From the NCBI RefSeq assembly GCF_003337305.1, contig NZ_QPJO01000001.1, positions 248,001 through 312,000 of the forward strand: a stretch of DNA of 64,000 nucleotides, read 5' to 3'. Of the stretch, positions 9,332-18,549 are shown one piece after another. The notes beneath the pieces are model-generated. The model was not told the DNA's origin, did no database searches, and saw nothing but the letters and a program-made list of their open reading frames with translations. The DNA comes from Winogradskyella arenosi. GTDB lineage: Bacteria; Bacteroidota; Bacteroidia; Flavobacteriales; Flavobacteriaceae. Within the stretch, counting starts at the first letter, position 1; the number at the start of each line of letters is the position of its first letter. A program made the translations under genes and the position numbers.

Positions 9332-11713
9332 TTAACGTACTACAAGGACTTTTAACACTTTGGTTTCAAAGGTATCTAAATCGGAAATAAGAATGACATA
9401 CACTCCCGTTCTCACCACATTATTACCTAAGTTTTTTCCATTCCAAATCGCCGTACCGCCATCAATAGCAAAATTATAATTCGCGCCTGACGATCTTAAA
9501 TTCACATTGGTTTGTGCTTCGGCAACAAGATTACCTTCAATATCCGTAATTTTAATATTAACACGTTCTGTAAGCCCACTAATCTTAATACCTTTATTAA
9601 TATCATTGAGATCATTAAAGCCTAAGATATTATATTCTGGACGTACCGGATTAGGATAAACATAAGCATCTTCTAAATTTTCATCAACGGCAGAGCCTCC
9701 AGCTTTAAAAGATAACAAACCGTCTGCGGTAGCCATATAAACAATGCCATTATCGGCGTCTATAGAGATATCATTAATTTGATTAGAAGGTAACGGAGAA
9801 TTATCTGTTGTAAAATGATAAATGGTTGTTTGCCCATCTGGTGAAAAGTAAAAGACCCCAGAATCTAAAGTTCCTACCCATTTATTATTAGAGCCATCAA
9901 CTTTTATATCGGTAATAACCTCGCCTTCTAGTAATTCTTTAGCAATACCTTCTTCTAAAATAATGACCGAACTTAAGCTTGGGTTAGAGTTTTCGTAAAA
10001 CCCAGAAGTATTATAAAGCACTCTTAAACCTAAGGTTGTCCCGATCCATAATTGATTATTATTATCAAGAGCCAAACTAATAAACCTCATGTAAGGGTCT
10101 ACATTTTCAGCCGTACTATTCATATTTCTTAGAGGCGCATTGGAAATATTTTCATTATACGCAAGCAAGCCGTTGGCGTAAGACCCAATCCATTTGGTGC
10201 CATTGCTATCAATTTCAAGATCGAAAAACCCATCTTCAGAATTCGGCGGATCTATTAAATCTGAAAAACTATACGAACGCCAAAGGCCAGAATTAGGATC
10301 ATAAGATTTTAGTGGTGCATCAATTCTACTGGTAATACTCCATAATAAACCAGAGCTGTCAAAGTCCGTTGCAGAGACCCTAATATCTACATAATTAGGA
10401 TCACCCGTTACTAAGGATTCTAATCCACTATTGGTATTATCATAAAGCGTTGTCGCTTCAAAATTGTTGATTTCAAGGAGTCCATCAAAAAAGGAACTGA
10501 TAAAAACCTGATTCGGATTAAATATATTCGGTGTAATTTCATTTAACTCCACAGCACCAAATAGACTGTCTACCGGAATATCATGCCATTCCTCATTCGC
10601 ATAATAATTAATCCCTTTAGAAGTTAAAGGATAAGGGTTTAAAGCACTTGTATACTCCCCGTATGTAGCCCATACCGTTTGGGTGGTGGCATTTAATTTA
10701 TAGATGCTGTTTTCTAGAGGGCCATTAGGTTTAATTTCAATATAGTCGGCAACCGTAGAAATTAAATTATTTAGCACCCCAAAGTCTTCAGTACCAATAT
10801 ACACCTCCTCATTTAAGGTAACCGCTGTAGTAAAATTGGTATCAAAATCTTCTGTAGGCCCATAACTTTGCAGCAATTGCATCTCTTCATTGTACACATA
10901 AACCAAGCCCGTCATGGCATACACCAATTGCGAACTAGACACCGTGGCATCTAAAGGGGTTCCTGGTAAGGTGAAAATAGCTGTGCTCGAAGTGCCATCA
11001 ATCTCATAAACTGTTCTTGTACTTTGAACCGCATATAATTTATCAATCAATGAATTTACTGCAACGTACTCTCCAAACAAAACCGTTTGCCATTGTTGGT
11101 AATCAATAAGGTTAGGATTGCTTAAAGCAGCTTTTTTTAACCCATTCCCACTTCCACAAGCGGCATAAATTTCTTCATTATAAATGGTCACCTGATTTAC
11201 GGTGATTTGGGCACCGCCATTACCAATAAAATAGGTGTCGCCAAACTCTAAACCTTGTAAATCATAAACCGAAATCCCATAATCTGTAGATATATAAACC
11301 AAACCCTCTTTTTCATAAAAATCATTGATAGCTTTATTTACGGGAGTGATGTTTTGCTTTTCCAAAATATCAACAACAGACAGTACAGATTGGTCCGTTT
11401 CAGAATACACTTCAATTAAACCCGATTCATAACCGATTAAAAGATACTGATAGCTTTCACTGTAATAAAGGGTTGAAATGTGCTCTCCAGATAAACCTTC
11501 TACCGAAGAAATAGTGGTCAAAGCATTGGTCTGTGTGTCATATTTAAAAACCGCATTTTGAGCCGCTGCATAGATTTTTTGGTCTCCTGTTACAACATCT
11601 ACAATAGCGTTGTAAGAGTAATGCCCTTGCCACAGCGCAGAAAAATCTTGACTATAACCGGATGCCGAGAGTCCTAAAATAAGAACCAGGGTTTTAAAAA
11701 AATTACGAAACAT
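9332..11713 (-). CDS. porZ: PorZ-like T9SS component (two beta-propellers plus C-terminal sorting domain)
   Basis: The 793-residue protein has a signal peptide, many short beta-propeller repeats of the kind found in two-component-regulator propellers (for example KWVGTLDSGVFYFSPDGQ, NGTKWIGSYANGLLAYN), and a C-terminal T9SS-type sorting domain starting near YVYPNPVRPEYN. This order and length match PorZ. In Porphyromonas PorZ belongs to the surface attachment complex that presents anionic LPS to the PorU sortase. I chose ATG 11713 because an upstream TTG at 11734 overlaps a TATCTTTG promoter element (11732-11739). It heads a group with recO and a TonB receptor. PorZ identity is from architecture, not from a search. 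Confidence 0.75.
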   Translation of the reverse strand: MFRNFFKTLVLILGLSASGYSQDFSALWQGHYSYNAIVDVVTGDQKIYAAAQNAVFKYDTQTNALTTISSVEGLSGEHISTLYYSESYQYLLIGYESGLIEVYSETDQSVLSVVDILEKQNITPVNKAINDFYEKEGLVYISTDYGISVYDLQGLEFGDTYFIGNGGAQITVNQVTIYNEEIYAACGSGNGLKKAALSNPNLIDYQQWQTVLFGEYVAVNSLIDKLYAVQSTRTVYEIDGTSSTAIFTLPGTPLDATVSSSQLVYAMTGLVYVYNEEMQLLQSYGPTEDFDTNFTTAVTLNEEVYIGTEDFGVLNNLISTVADYIEIKPNGPLENSIYKLNATTQTVWATYGEYTSALNPYPLTSKGINYYANEEWHDIPVDSLFGAVELNEITPNIFNPNQVFISSFFDGLLEINNFEATTLYDNTNSGLESLVTGDPNYVDIRVSATDFDSSGLLWSITSRIDAPLKSYDPNSGLWRSYSFSDLIDPPNSEDGFFDLEIDSNGTKWIGSYANGLLAYNENISNAPLRNMNSTAENVDPYMRFISLALDNNNQLWIGTTLGLRVLYNTSGFYENSNPSLSSVIILEEGIAKELLEGEVITDIKVDGSNNKWVGTLDSGVFYFSPDGQTTIYHFTTDNSPLPSNQINDISIDADNGIVYMATADGLLSFKAGGSAVDENLEDAYVYPNPVRPEYNILGFNDLNDINKGIKISGLTERVNIKITDIEGNLVAEAQTNVNLRSSGANYNFAIDGGTAIWNGKNLGNNVVRTGVYVILISDLDTFETKVLKVLVVR

Positions 11714-11731
11714 GAATGAAAAAGGTTTGTT

Positions 11732-11739
11732 CAAAGATA
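11732..11739 (-). promoter_or_regulatory. Bacteroidota -7 promoter element for the porZ-recO group
   Basis: On the minus strand this reads TATCTTTG, an exact match to TAnnTTTG, 19 bp before the ATG at 11713. It overlaps the competing TTG codon, which supports the shorter start. No convincing -33 TTTG is seen. Confidence 0.6.
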
Positions 11740-11781
11740 TTTAATACTAACGATAGTTTTAAGATAAACGCATATAATATC

Positions 11782-11815
11782 ATAAAAAAAGCTTCTGCTC
11801 AAAAAACAGAAGCTT
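11782..11815 (-). terminator. Rho-independent terminator of gdhA
   Basis: A stem AAGCTTCTG / CAGAAGCTT (11789-11797 and 11807-11815) has a 9-nt loop. Read leftward it is followed by a T-run (A-run 11784-11790 on the plus strand), just past the gdhA stop. Confidence 0.85.
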
Positions 11816-11836
11816 CTTATACTATAGGCTTTAACT

Positions 11837-13180
11837 TTAGACCACGCCTTGCGCTAACATGGCATCTGCTATTTTAACAAAGGCCGCAATATTAGCCCCT
11901 TTTATATAATCTATAGCGCCGTTCTCTCCTTCTCCGTAAGACACACAAGACTGATGTATGGCTGCCATAATTTCTTTTAAACGGGCATCAACTTCTTCTT
12001 TTGTCCAACTTAAACGTAAGGAGTTCTGACTCATTTCTAAACCAGAAGTAGCTACACCACCTGCATTAGACGCTTTTCCTGGAGCAAACAAAATTTGAGC
12101 GTGTTGAAACACATGAATCGCTTCTGGTGTGGAAGGCATGTTTGCACCTTCAACCACACAAGTACACCCCTGCTCTACCAACTGTTTTGCTTCATCTCCA
12201 TTAAGTTCATTTTGCGTTGCACATGGCAAGGCGATATCGCAAGGCACCGACCATGGTCTTTCACCTTCAAAATATTTGGCCTTCGGATACTGCTCTACAT
12301 AAGCGCTAATACGCCCTCGTTTTACATTTTTAAGGGTCATAATAAAGTTGAGCTTCTCCGTATTGATACCGTCTTCATCTAAAATATAACCTCCAGAATC
12401 GGACATGGTAAGCACTTTAGCGCCGAGTTCAATCGCTTTTTCTGCAGCAAATTGAGCCACATTACCAGAGCCCGACATCACCATACGTTTTCCTTGTAAA
12501 TCTTTACCTTTTAATTTTAACATGTTTTGAGCAAAATAAACCACGCCATACCCCGTAGATTCTGGTCGCATTAATGAGCCGCCCCACGTGGCACCTTTAC
12601 CGGTTAACACCCCTGTAAACTCATTTTTTATTTTTTTATAGGCTCCAAACAGATAGCCAATCTCTCTACCTCCAACCCCAATATCTCCTGCTGGCACATC
12701 AGTATTAGGTCCTATATGTCTGTAAAGCTCGCTCATAAAGGCTTGACAAAAACGCATAATTTCGCCATCTGATTTTCCCTTTGGATTAAAGTCCGAACCT
12801 CCCTTTCCACCTCCTAAAGGCAGCGTTGTTAAGGCGTTTTTAAACACTTGTTCAAAAGCGAGAAATTTTAAAATACTTGCATTTACCGAAGGGTGAAAAC
12901 GCAGCCCGCCTTTATAAGGCCCAATGGCCGAATTCATCTGAACGCGATACCCTCGGTTGACTATAATTTCGCCGGCGTCATTGACCCAACTCACACGGAA
13001 TGAAATGAGCCGCTCTGGCTCTACCATCCTTAAAAGAATATTTTTCTCTTTATATATTTTATGTTCAGATATGTAAGGAATTATGGATTCAGCAACCTCT
13101 TGAACCGCTTGTAAAAATTCAGGCTCATGACTATTTCTTGCTTTTACTTCAGCTAAAAAATCATCGATCTCTTTTTTCAT
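11837..13180 (-). CDS. gdhA: NADP-type glutamate dehydrogenase
   Basis: This enzyme makes glutamate from 2-oxoglutarate and ammonium with NADPH. The 447-residue length is typical of the hexameric bacterial class. Visible family features are NSAIGPYKGGLRFHPSVN, the catalytic-lysine motif PLGGGKGGSDFNPKGKS (Lys126), DVPAGDIGVGGREIGYLFG, and the nucleotide-binding stretch MVMSGSGNVAQFAAEKA. The ATG at 13180 is the only sensible start. The gene has its own terminator at 11782-11815 and a 317-bp upstream gap shared with a divergent gene, so it is probably monocistronic. I found no clear TAnnTTTG element on its strand. Confidence 0.95.
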   Translation of the reverse strand: MKKEIDDFLAEVKARNSHEPEFLQAVQEVAESIIPYISEHKIYKEKNILLRMVEPERLISFRVSWVNDAGEIIVNRGYRVQMNSAIGPYKGGLRFHPSVNASILKFLAFEQVFKNALTTLPLGGGKGGSDFNPKGKSDGEIMRFCQAFMSELYRHIGPNTDVPAGDIGVGGREIGYLFGAYKKIKNEFTGVLTGKGATWGGSLMRPESTGYGVVYFAQNMLKLKGKDLQGKRMVMSGSGNVAQFAAEKAIELGAKVLTMSDSGGYILDEDGINTEKLNFIMTLKNVKRGRISAYVEQYPKAKYFEGERPWSVPCDIALPCATQNELNGDEAKQLVEQGCTCVVEGANMPSTPEAIHVFQHAQILFAPGKASNAGGVATSGLEMSQNSLRLSWTKEEVDARLKEIMAAIHQSCVSYGEGENGAIDYIKGANIAAFVKIADAMLAQGVV

Positions 13181-13497
13181 TGAATTAAAATTTAATGTTG
13201 TAAATAAAAATTACAAGGCTGATTTCTAAATATTAATCTATATTTGGCGACAGATTAGGATATTTTATTAAAAATCTACGATTGTAAGAATATTTTGATA
13301 TATTGTAGCTTTGTTATTATGACTAATAATAAGACAAATATCAATTTTAACATTAAGATATTCTAAATATATTTGATGACTCTAAAAAGGGATTACTTTT
13401 TATGAAAATATTTAAAAAACTGCACTTAATCGGTTTTATTGGGTAGTTTATCGAGTTTTTATTTATTTGCTCTACAAGAGCCTCAATTTTAGATGAA
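13181..13497. other. Divergent intergenic region gdhA / outer-membrane-like protein
   Basis: This 317-bp AT-rich gap must hold the upstream regions of both divergent genes. One rightward TAGCTTTG at 13306-13313 fits the -7 consensus but is 185 bp from the downstream ATG and lacks a correctly spaced -33 element. I see no open frame or strong hairpin. Confidence 0.4.
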
Positions 13498-14283
13498 ATG
13501 ACACTAAAAATTAAAAAACTACTCTTCTCTTTGCTATTATTCTTAGCAATGCAATTGGGTTATTCGCAATTAGGCTTTTCTCATGAGATTGGCGTTATCG
13601 CCGGCCCTGTAGCCTACCAATCTGATTTTGGAGAACGCTACGATTTCGAAACTAACTCTGGTAATATTGGCTTTGGTATTGGTATTGTTTACTATATGAA
13701 TTTTGAATACCTCCGTTTCTATAGTTACAGACGTCGTAACAGTTACTTTAGAGATCACTTTAAAGTCCGTGCTGAATTATCTTACAACAAAACCACCTTA
13801 AACCATTATGGGATTTGGGCCGATAAAACAAGTACTTCTGGCGAGAAACTAAAAGCCCACTCTGGTGAAGCCAGCAATTTAGAACTGGGAGCACAATTAG
13901 AATATTACCCGCTAAGTATTAAACGTTTTTCTAGACGTGGTGGCGGAAAATGGGCGCCTTTTATAAGCTTAGGGGCACACTTTGTATCTTACAATCCGTC
14001 CGTGATGACCACTTACGGCGATCAAAACATAAACAATATTAATAACTTTTATCCAGGTTGGGAACCAGGTTCTATTACTGAAGAGGCCGGTTCTACTTGG
14101 GCTATTGTAGGGAGTTTAGGAACGCGTTATAAACTAACGCCACTTTCTGACCTTATGGTAGACCTTAGAATTCAAAGTTATTTTAGTGACACCACAGACG
14201 GCTTAGACCACCAATTGCCGTCTAACAAAACTAACGATTGGTTGGTATGGCTAAATTTTGGTTATATCTTTTATTTCGATTAA
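13498..14283 (+). CDS. Conserved flavobacterial outer-membrane-barrel-like protein
   Basis: The 261-residue protein has a signal peptide (MTLKIKKLLFSLLLFLAMQLGYSQ) and then GFSHEIGVIAGPVAYQSDFG, many alternating aromatic/glycine strands, and a final strand NFGYIFYFD ending in an aromatic residue after the last Phe-Asp. This looks like a small outer-membrane beta-barrel. I recall a flavobacterial family of this size named THC0290_0291 with a similar opening, but cannot verify it here. Function is unknown. It sits divergent from gdhA, and homologs are sometimes mislabelled glutamate dehydrogenase, perhaps through such neighbourhoods. It ends at a strong bidirectional terminator. Confidence 0.75.
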   Translation: MTLKIKKLLFSLLLFLAMQLGYSQLGFSHEIGVIAGPVAYQSDFGERYDFETNSGNIGFGIGIVYYMNFEYLRFYSYRRRNSYFRDHFKVRAELSYNKTTLNHYGIWADKTSTSGEKLKAHSGEASNLELGAQLEYYPLSIKRFSRRGGGKWAPFISLGAHFVSYNPSVMTTYGDQNINNINNFYPGWEPGSITEEAGSTWAIVGSLGTRYKLTPLSDLMVDLRIQSYFSDTTDGLDHQLPSNKTNDWLVWLNFGYIFYFD

Positions 14284-14301
14284 CAAAACACCTATAAAAT
14301 T

Positions 14302-14331
14302 AAAAAGCCAAATCTTCGGATTTGGCTTTTT
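14302..14331. terminator. Strong bidirectional terminator with TTCG loop
   Basis: A 13-bp stem (14302-14314 with 14319-14331) closes a TTCG tetraloop, with A-run and T-run on either side. It separates the convergent genes ending at 14283 and 14339. Confidence 0.9.
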
Positions 14332-14338
14332 TTATGAA

Positions 14339-15490
14339 TTAAACTGCTATGGAGTGTAAAGCTTGTTCTAAATCTGCAATAAGATCGGTTTCATCTTCAA
14401 TACCAACACTTAACCGTATCATTGCATCTACAATTCCTGCGCGCTCGCGTTCTGCTTTAGGGATACTAGCATGCGTCATACTCGCGGGATGCCCCGCTAA
14501 AGACTCAACACCACCGAGGGATTCTGCTAAAGTAAAAATCTTAAGCTGCTCTAACATTTTAATAGCCGCTTCATAATTATTTCCTTTAAGGGTAAAGGAC
14601 ACCATACCACCAAAATCCTTCATCTGCCGTTTTGCAATCTCATGGTTAGCGTGCGATTCTAAGCCTGGCCAATACACCTTATCAATTTTAGGATGTTGGT
14701 TTAAATATTCGGCCACAGCTTTAGCGTTTTCACAATGGCGTTGCATCCGTACATGCAAGGTTTTTAAGCCTCTTAAGGCTAAAAATGCATCTTGAGGTCC
14801 GCAAATAGCACCACTTGCATTTTGAATAAAATAGAGGCGTTTGGCTAATGCTTCATCCTTAACAACGAGTGCTCCCATCACCAAATCACTATGCCCACCT
14901 AAATATTTAGTCGCAGAGTGCATTACAAGATCAGCCCCTAAGTCTAAAGGCTGTTGTAAATATGGTGTGGCAAAGGTATTGTCTACAGCAAATAATATTT
15001 TATGCTGTTTTGCAAGGGTTGCTATAAGCGCTAGATCTATAATATTTAAGGTCGGATTGGTTGGCGTTTCCACCCAAATTAATCGGGTCTTAGGAGTTAT
15101 AAATGCTTCGATATTAGATGCCTCAATCATATCTACCAAATGAAAAACAATACCAAAATCTTCAAATATTTTAGTAAATAACCGGTAGGTTCCACCGTAA
15201 AGATCGCGAGTAGAAATCACTTCATCTCCAGGTTTTAATAATTTTAAAACGGCATCAATAGCGGCTAAACCAGAGCCAAAAGCTAACCCGAAAGTGCCAT
15301 TTTCTAAACTGGCCAAAGCTTTCTCTAAAGCGTGCCTTGTGGGATTTCCAGAACGGGCATACTCAAAACCTTTATGAACACCAGGAGAGGATTGCGCAAA
15401 TGTTGAGGTCTGATAAATTGGTGGCATTACGGAACCGTATGCCGCATCGGGCTCTTGTCCGCCATGAATTGTTTTTGTATTGAATTTCAT
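14339..15490 (-). CDS. Cystathionine gamma-synthase / gamma-lyase family PLP enzyme
   Basis: The 383-residue protein belongs to the Cys/Met-metabolism PLP family. The family signature with the PLP lysine is seen in SATKYLGGHSD (Lys195), and other family stretches are FEYARSGNPTRHALE and AESLGGVESLAGHPASMTHA. Members either join cysteine to an activated homoserine or cleave cystathionine; sequence reading alone does not separate the two, although the SLGGVESL-HPASMTHA region is common to both. The ATG at 15490 gives the standard N-terminus. A TAATTTTG promoter element and a possible 12-codon leader ORF lie just upstream. It converges on the outer-membrane-like gene. Confidence 0.9.
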   Translation of the reverse strand: MKFNTKTIHGGQEPDAAYGSVMPPIYQTSTFAQSSPGVHKGFEYARSGNPTRHALEKALASLENGTFGLAFGSGLAAIDAVLKLLKPGDEVISTRDLYGGTYRLFTKIFEDFGIVFHLVDMIEASNIEAFITPKTRLIWVETPTNPTLNIIDLALIATLAKQHKILFAVDNTFATPYLQQPLDLGADLVMHSATKYLGGHSDLVMGALVVKDEALAKRLYFIQNASGAICGPQDAFLALRGLKTLHVRMQRHCENAKAVAEYLNQHPKIDKVYWPGLESHANHEIAKRQMKDFGGMVSFTLKGNNYEAAIKMLEQLKIFTLAESLGGVESLAGHPASMTHASIPKAERERAGIVDAMIRLSVGIEDETDLIADLEQALHSIAV

Positions 15491-15500
15491 TCGTTTTATT

Positions 15501-15539
15501 TTAAACCGATAGGAATTTTAGCGCAAGCCCGTGTGGCAT
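15501..15539 (-). CDS. Possible 12-residue leader peptide upstream of the cystathionine enzyme
   Basis: Between the promoter element (15551-15558) and the enzyme ATG (15490) the leftward transcript contains ATG followed by 11 codons and TAA, reading MPHGLALKFLSV, ending 10 bp before the enzyme start. The stretch is richer in G and C than its surroundings and includes a small GGC/GCC hairpin at its 5' edge that contains the ATG. Whether it is translated, or is part of a structured RNA, is unknown. Confidence 0.3.
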   Translation of the reverse strand: MPHGLALKFLSV

Positions 15540-15550
15540 TTCGCCTTCAA

Positions 15551-15558
15551 CAAAATTA
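15551..15558 (-). promoter_or_regulatory. -7 promoter element for the cystathionine enzyme
   Basis: Minus-strand TAATTTTG matches TAnnTTTG, 61 bp before the ATG at 15490. The predicted leader is about 50 nt. Confidence 0.55.
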
Positions 15559-15620
15559 AAAGATAATTCGCTCTATTGGAAAGTAAATAATACCTTTATG
15601 TCATGTTTAACAAAACAACT

Positions 15621-16346
15621 ATGACATTGAAAAAACTATTCCCGTTTATCATCATATTAGTATTATTGAGTGCCTGTAAAGACGAAGCACAACCTCTAGA
15701 GTTTGAAACCCATTATATAGATACCGCATACGAGGCCAATATTACAGCCGCTTACGACACGGCCAAAACCGACAATGCACAAAGTGCCGCCATTAATAAA
15801 AATATTGAGGATGCTATTTTGCAAACGGTAAATTCATCGGAAAATGCCACAAGCTTAGAAGCGTTGTTAAAAAACTTTAATGCGGATTATTTAAAGTTTA
15901 AATCTGATTATCCTGAGGTCTCAGAACCGATATGGGAACTGAATATTGAAACTGAATTGACCTACCAATCTCCAGAGGTCATTACCTTGGCAATTAGCAC
16001 CTATGAATTTAAAGGCGGTGCGCATGGAAACGATCAGATCACGTTGCTTAATATAGATCCTAAGACCGGTAAAAACTTAGCCATTGACGCTATAATCAAT
16101 GACCAAAAAGGCTTTACAGATTTAGCCAAATCAGAGTTTATTGCTGCAATCGAAAAGAATGACGACAACACTTCTATTGAAAACTACTTCTTCGGAAAAC
16201 CATTTCAGCTTCCTAAAAACATTGGATTTAGCGATGAAGGGCTAATCTTAATTTACAATGTTTACGAAGTTGCTTCTTATGATTTAGGTTATACAGAATT
16301 TATGATTTCTTTTGAAAAGGCAGAACCGTTTTTAAAACGCCATTAA
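15621..16346 (+). CDS. Lipoprotein with DUF3298/DUF4163-like (RsiV/PdaC-type) domain
   Basis: The 241-residue protein begins [20 protein letters not shown], a lipoprotein signal with Cys19 as the lipidated residue. The body has the PdaC/RsiV-like pattern, including [21 protein letters not shown] in the middle and a C-terminal [19 protein letters not shown]. An upstream ATG at 15603 adds six residues, but a near-consensus promoter TACCTTTA at 15591-15598 makes the ATG at 15621 the better start. The family occurs in anti-sigma factors and in peptidoglycan-related proteins; the role here is unknown. The 3' end overlaps the convergent antiporter gene by 4 bp. Confidence 0.75.
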   Translation: MTLKKLFPFIIILVLLSACKDEAQPLEFETHYIDTAYEANITAAYDTAKTDNAQSAAINKNIEDAILQTVNSSENATSLEALLKNFNADYLKFKSDYPEVSEPIWELNIETELTYQSPEVITLAISTYEFKGGAHGNDQITLLNIDPKTGKNLAIDAIINDQKGFTDLAKSEFIAAIEKNDDNTSIENYFFGKPFQLPKNIGFSDEGLILIYNVYEVASYDLGYTEFMISFEKAEPFLKRH

Positions 16347-17590
16347 GCCTTAGACCGTGTTAAGCGTCTTATCAGTGGCTCAACGGTTAAACCTTGCCCT
16401 ATAATAGAGACGACAACCACTACATAGGTAATAACAAGGAATAACTCTCTATGCATATCTTTGGTTAAACTCAAAGCCAAAGCAATAGAAATACCACCAC
16501 GTAATCCACCCCAGGTCATAATTAGATTTGTTTTGGGTACAAAATCTAAACGTTTGGCAAAAAACGTAATGGGGATAAATAAAGAGATATAACGACACAA
16601 TAATAGTAATGGAATTGCAATAAGTCCGGCGTACACAAATTGCCCTTCTAGAGTTAATACAAGCATCTCCATACCAATTAAAACAAAGAGAATGGTATTG
16701 AAAAGGACGTCTACCAATTCCCAAAACTTATCCACATAGAGTTCTGTTGTTTTAGACATGGCCGAATTCCTAACCGTATCATTTCCTACAATTAATCCCG
16801 CGGTAACCATAGCTAAAGGCGCAGAGAGATGAAATTGATGCGCTAACATGGTACCACCCATAACCGCCGCAAGCGTTAAGACTACTTCTATTTCGTAACT
16901 ATCTATGGAGCGCATTAAGCGGTAGGTAATCCAACCTAAAAACATACCAAGCACAATACCACCAATAACTTCCTGACCAAATAAGGTCGCAATATCAGTT
17001 AAGGCAATGGCCGCCTCGGGCTTCGCAGCAATAGCAAATAAGGTTAAAAACACAACTACACCAACGCCATCATTAAACAAGGACTCTCCTACAATTTTCG
17101 TTTCTAATTTTTTTGGGGCACCCGCTTTTTTCAAAATTCCTAACACCGCAATAGGATCGGTAGGAGAAATAAGAGCTCCAAATAACAAACAGTAAATAAA
17201 ATCCACCTGTAAGCCCATTAATTTTAAGACATAAAACATCCCTATTCCTACTAGAAAAGTAGAGACTACAACCCCTAAGGTTGCAAAGGCTAAAATAGGC
17301 CATCGTTGTACTTTAAGCTGATTAAAATTGGTATGTAAAGCCCCTGCAAACAACAGAAAACTCAACATTATATCTAATAAAACCGTTTCAAAATCAATCC
17401 CTGTGATTAAGGCTTTTTCTTGAAGTAATAAGGTATCATCAAATTGCCCAATAGCCACAACAATCACGGTAAAAGCAATCGTAATCACCATTAAACCTAT
17501 GGTAATGGGTAATTTTAAAAACCGTTCATTGAGATAGCCAAAAAGTGCTGATAGTACAATTAAAATAGTGGCAATTGAATAGTAATCCAT
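16343..17590 (-). CDS. CPA1-type sodium/proton antiporter
   Basis: The 415-residue membrane protein has about 12 hydrophobic helices. The family core reads [20 protein letters not shown] (Thr144-Asp145-Pro146) and [12 protein letters not shown] with the Asn173-Asp174 pair that binds the cation in CPA1 exchangers. It is expected to exchange cytoplasmic sodium or potassium for protons in the inner membrane. There is no long C-terminal cytosolic tail, unlike eukaryotic and some bacterial relatives. Only 4 bp separate its start from the upstream DinB-like gene on the same strand, so the two are likely cotranscribed. Confidence 0.9.
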   Translation of the reverse strand: MDYYSIATILIVLSALFGYLNERFLKLPITIGLMVITIAFTVIVVAIGQFDDTLLLQEKALITGIDFETVLLDIMLSFLLFAGALHTNFNQLKVQRWPILAFATLGVVVSTFLVGIGMFYVLKLMGLQVDFIYCLLFGALISPTDPIAVLGILKKAGAPKKLETKIVGESLFNDGVGVVVFLTLFAIAAKPEAAIALTDIATLFGQEVIGGIVLGMFLGWITYRLMRSIDSYEIEVVLTLAAVMGGTMLAHQFHLSAPLAMVTAGLIVGNDTVRNSAMSKTTELYVDKFWELVDVLFNTILFVLIGMEMLVLTLEGQFVYAGLIAIPLLLLCRYISLFIPITFFAKRLDFVPKTNLIMTWGGLRGGISIALALSLTKDMHRELFLVITYVVVVVSIIGQGLTVEPLIRRLTRSKA

Positions 17591-17594
17591 AATC

Positions 17595-18050
17595 TTATAA
17601 TAATTTTCTGAGGGCTAAAATAGCCCCTAAATGTAAACCTTCGTGATAATTATTGAAGCTTATCGCTTCCTCTACAGAATGTAGCGTTGTTTTCATTCTA
17701 ACCGTATAGGTTTCGTAAGTTTTAAAGTGCCCTTGGTGATAATCTTTCTGTGTTGTTTCAACGCTAGATATTAATAGTGCGTCAATATGATCGACTTCCG
17801 ACTGGGATAACGCGCGCTCCGGTTGGGTTCCGTTTTTAAATTGTGTTACCATAGCTTGTGAAACCAGCATTGGGACTCCAGAAAAATGATACACTAAGCG
17901 TTGTTGGGTAACAATGGAATGCGCTATATTCCAAATGATATTATTTTTGAATCCTTTTGGAATTTTATTCAAATCCTCGAGGCTATGCTCCCTAATATAT
18001 TGCTGTAGTAAAGCCCTATTTTTAAGGGTAACACCAAAGGTCCAATCCAT
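17595..18050 (-). CDS. DinB-like family protein
   Basis: The 151-residue, mostly helical protein has the three-histidine metal pattern of DinB/YfiT-like proteins: His44 in [14 protein letters not shown], and His136 and His140 in [19 protein letters not shown]. Family members are four-helix bundles that bind Zn or Ni, and several act as thiol transferases, but the reaction here is unknown. The protein ends right after the last motif, as usual. It is followed 4 bp later by the CPA1 antiporter gene. No promoter match was seen upstream. Confidence 0.85.
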   Translation of the reverse strand: MDWTFGVTLKNRALLQQYIREHSLEDLNKIPKGFKNNIIWNIAHSIVTQQRLVYHFSGVPMLVSQAMVTQFKNGTQPERALSQSEVDHIDALLISSVETTQKDYHQGHFKTYETYTVRMKTTLHSVEEAISFNNYHEGLHLGAILALRKLL

Positions 18051-18132
18051 AAACTGATATTTTTTTTAAATGTAATTATTTTTCATAATAATTAGGGTTA
18101 ATTTGCATTTTGAAAATCAGGACATTTCTAAA

Positions 18133-18486
18133 ATGAATAAAATATACCACCTCAGCACTTGTAATACGTGTTCAAGAATTATAAATGAACTTCAACTCCC
18201 TGAAGATTTTACTCTTCAGGATATCAAAACAGAACCGATTACTGAAGCACAGCTAGAAGCCATGCGAAATCTTACGGATTCTTATGAAAGTCTTTTTAGC
18301 AAACGTGCACGTCTATACAAAGAATTAGGTTTAAAGGACAAAACCTTAACTGATGATGACTATAAAAATTATATTTTAGATCATTACACCTTTCTTAAAC
18401 GCCCTGTGCTTATCGTTGACGAACAGATTTTTATTGGGAACGCGAAGAAAACTGTAGAAGCCGCTAAAGCAGCTCTTCACGGGTAA
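18133..18486 (+). CDS. ArsC/Spx-family thioredoxin-fold protein
   Basis: The 117-residue protein starts at ATG 18133 (MNKIYHLSTCNTC); a longer TTG frame adds only ten unlikely residues. The N-terminal CNTC (Cys10, Cys13) replaces the single cysteine of classical ArsC and looks like the CxxC of Spx/MgsR-type proteins. The C-terminal half carries LKRPVLIVDEQIFIGNAKKTVEAA, a standard ArsC-family ending. It could be a reductase for a small thiol-dependent substrate or a redox sensor; an Spx-like RNA-polymerase role is not expected in Bacteroidota. No operon partner is obvious. Confidence 0.85.
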   Translation: MNKIYHLSTCNTCSRIINELQLPEDFTLQDIKTEPITEAQLEAMRNLTDSYESLFSKRARLYKELGLKDKTLTDDDYKNYILDHYTFLKRPVLIVDEQIFIGNAKKTVEAAKAALHG

Positions 18487-18549
18487 ACATTACAGCCTTA
18501 AATGCTTATCTGTATTTTTGTAAGCCATTCAAAATTTAAATCCTCTTAA

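Noticed and set aside
13181-13497. Riboswitch upstream of gdhA
   Set aside because: No stable conserved-looking hairpins were found; the stretch is simply AT-rich.
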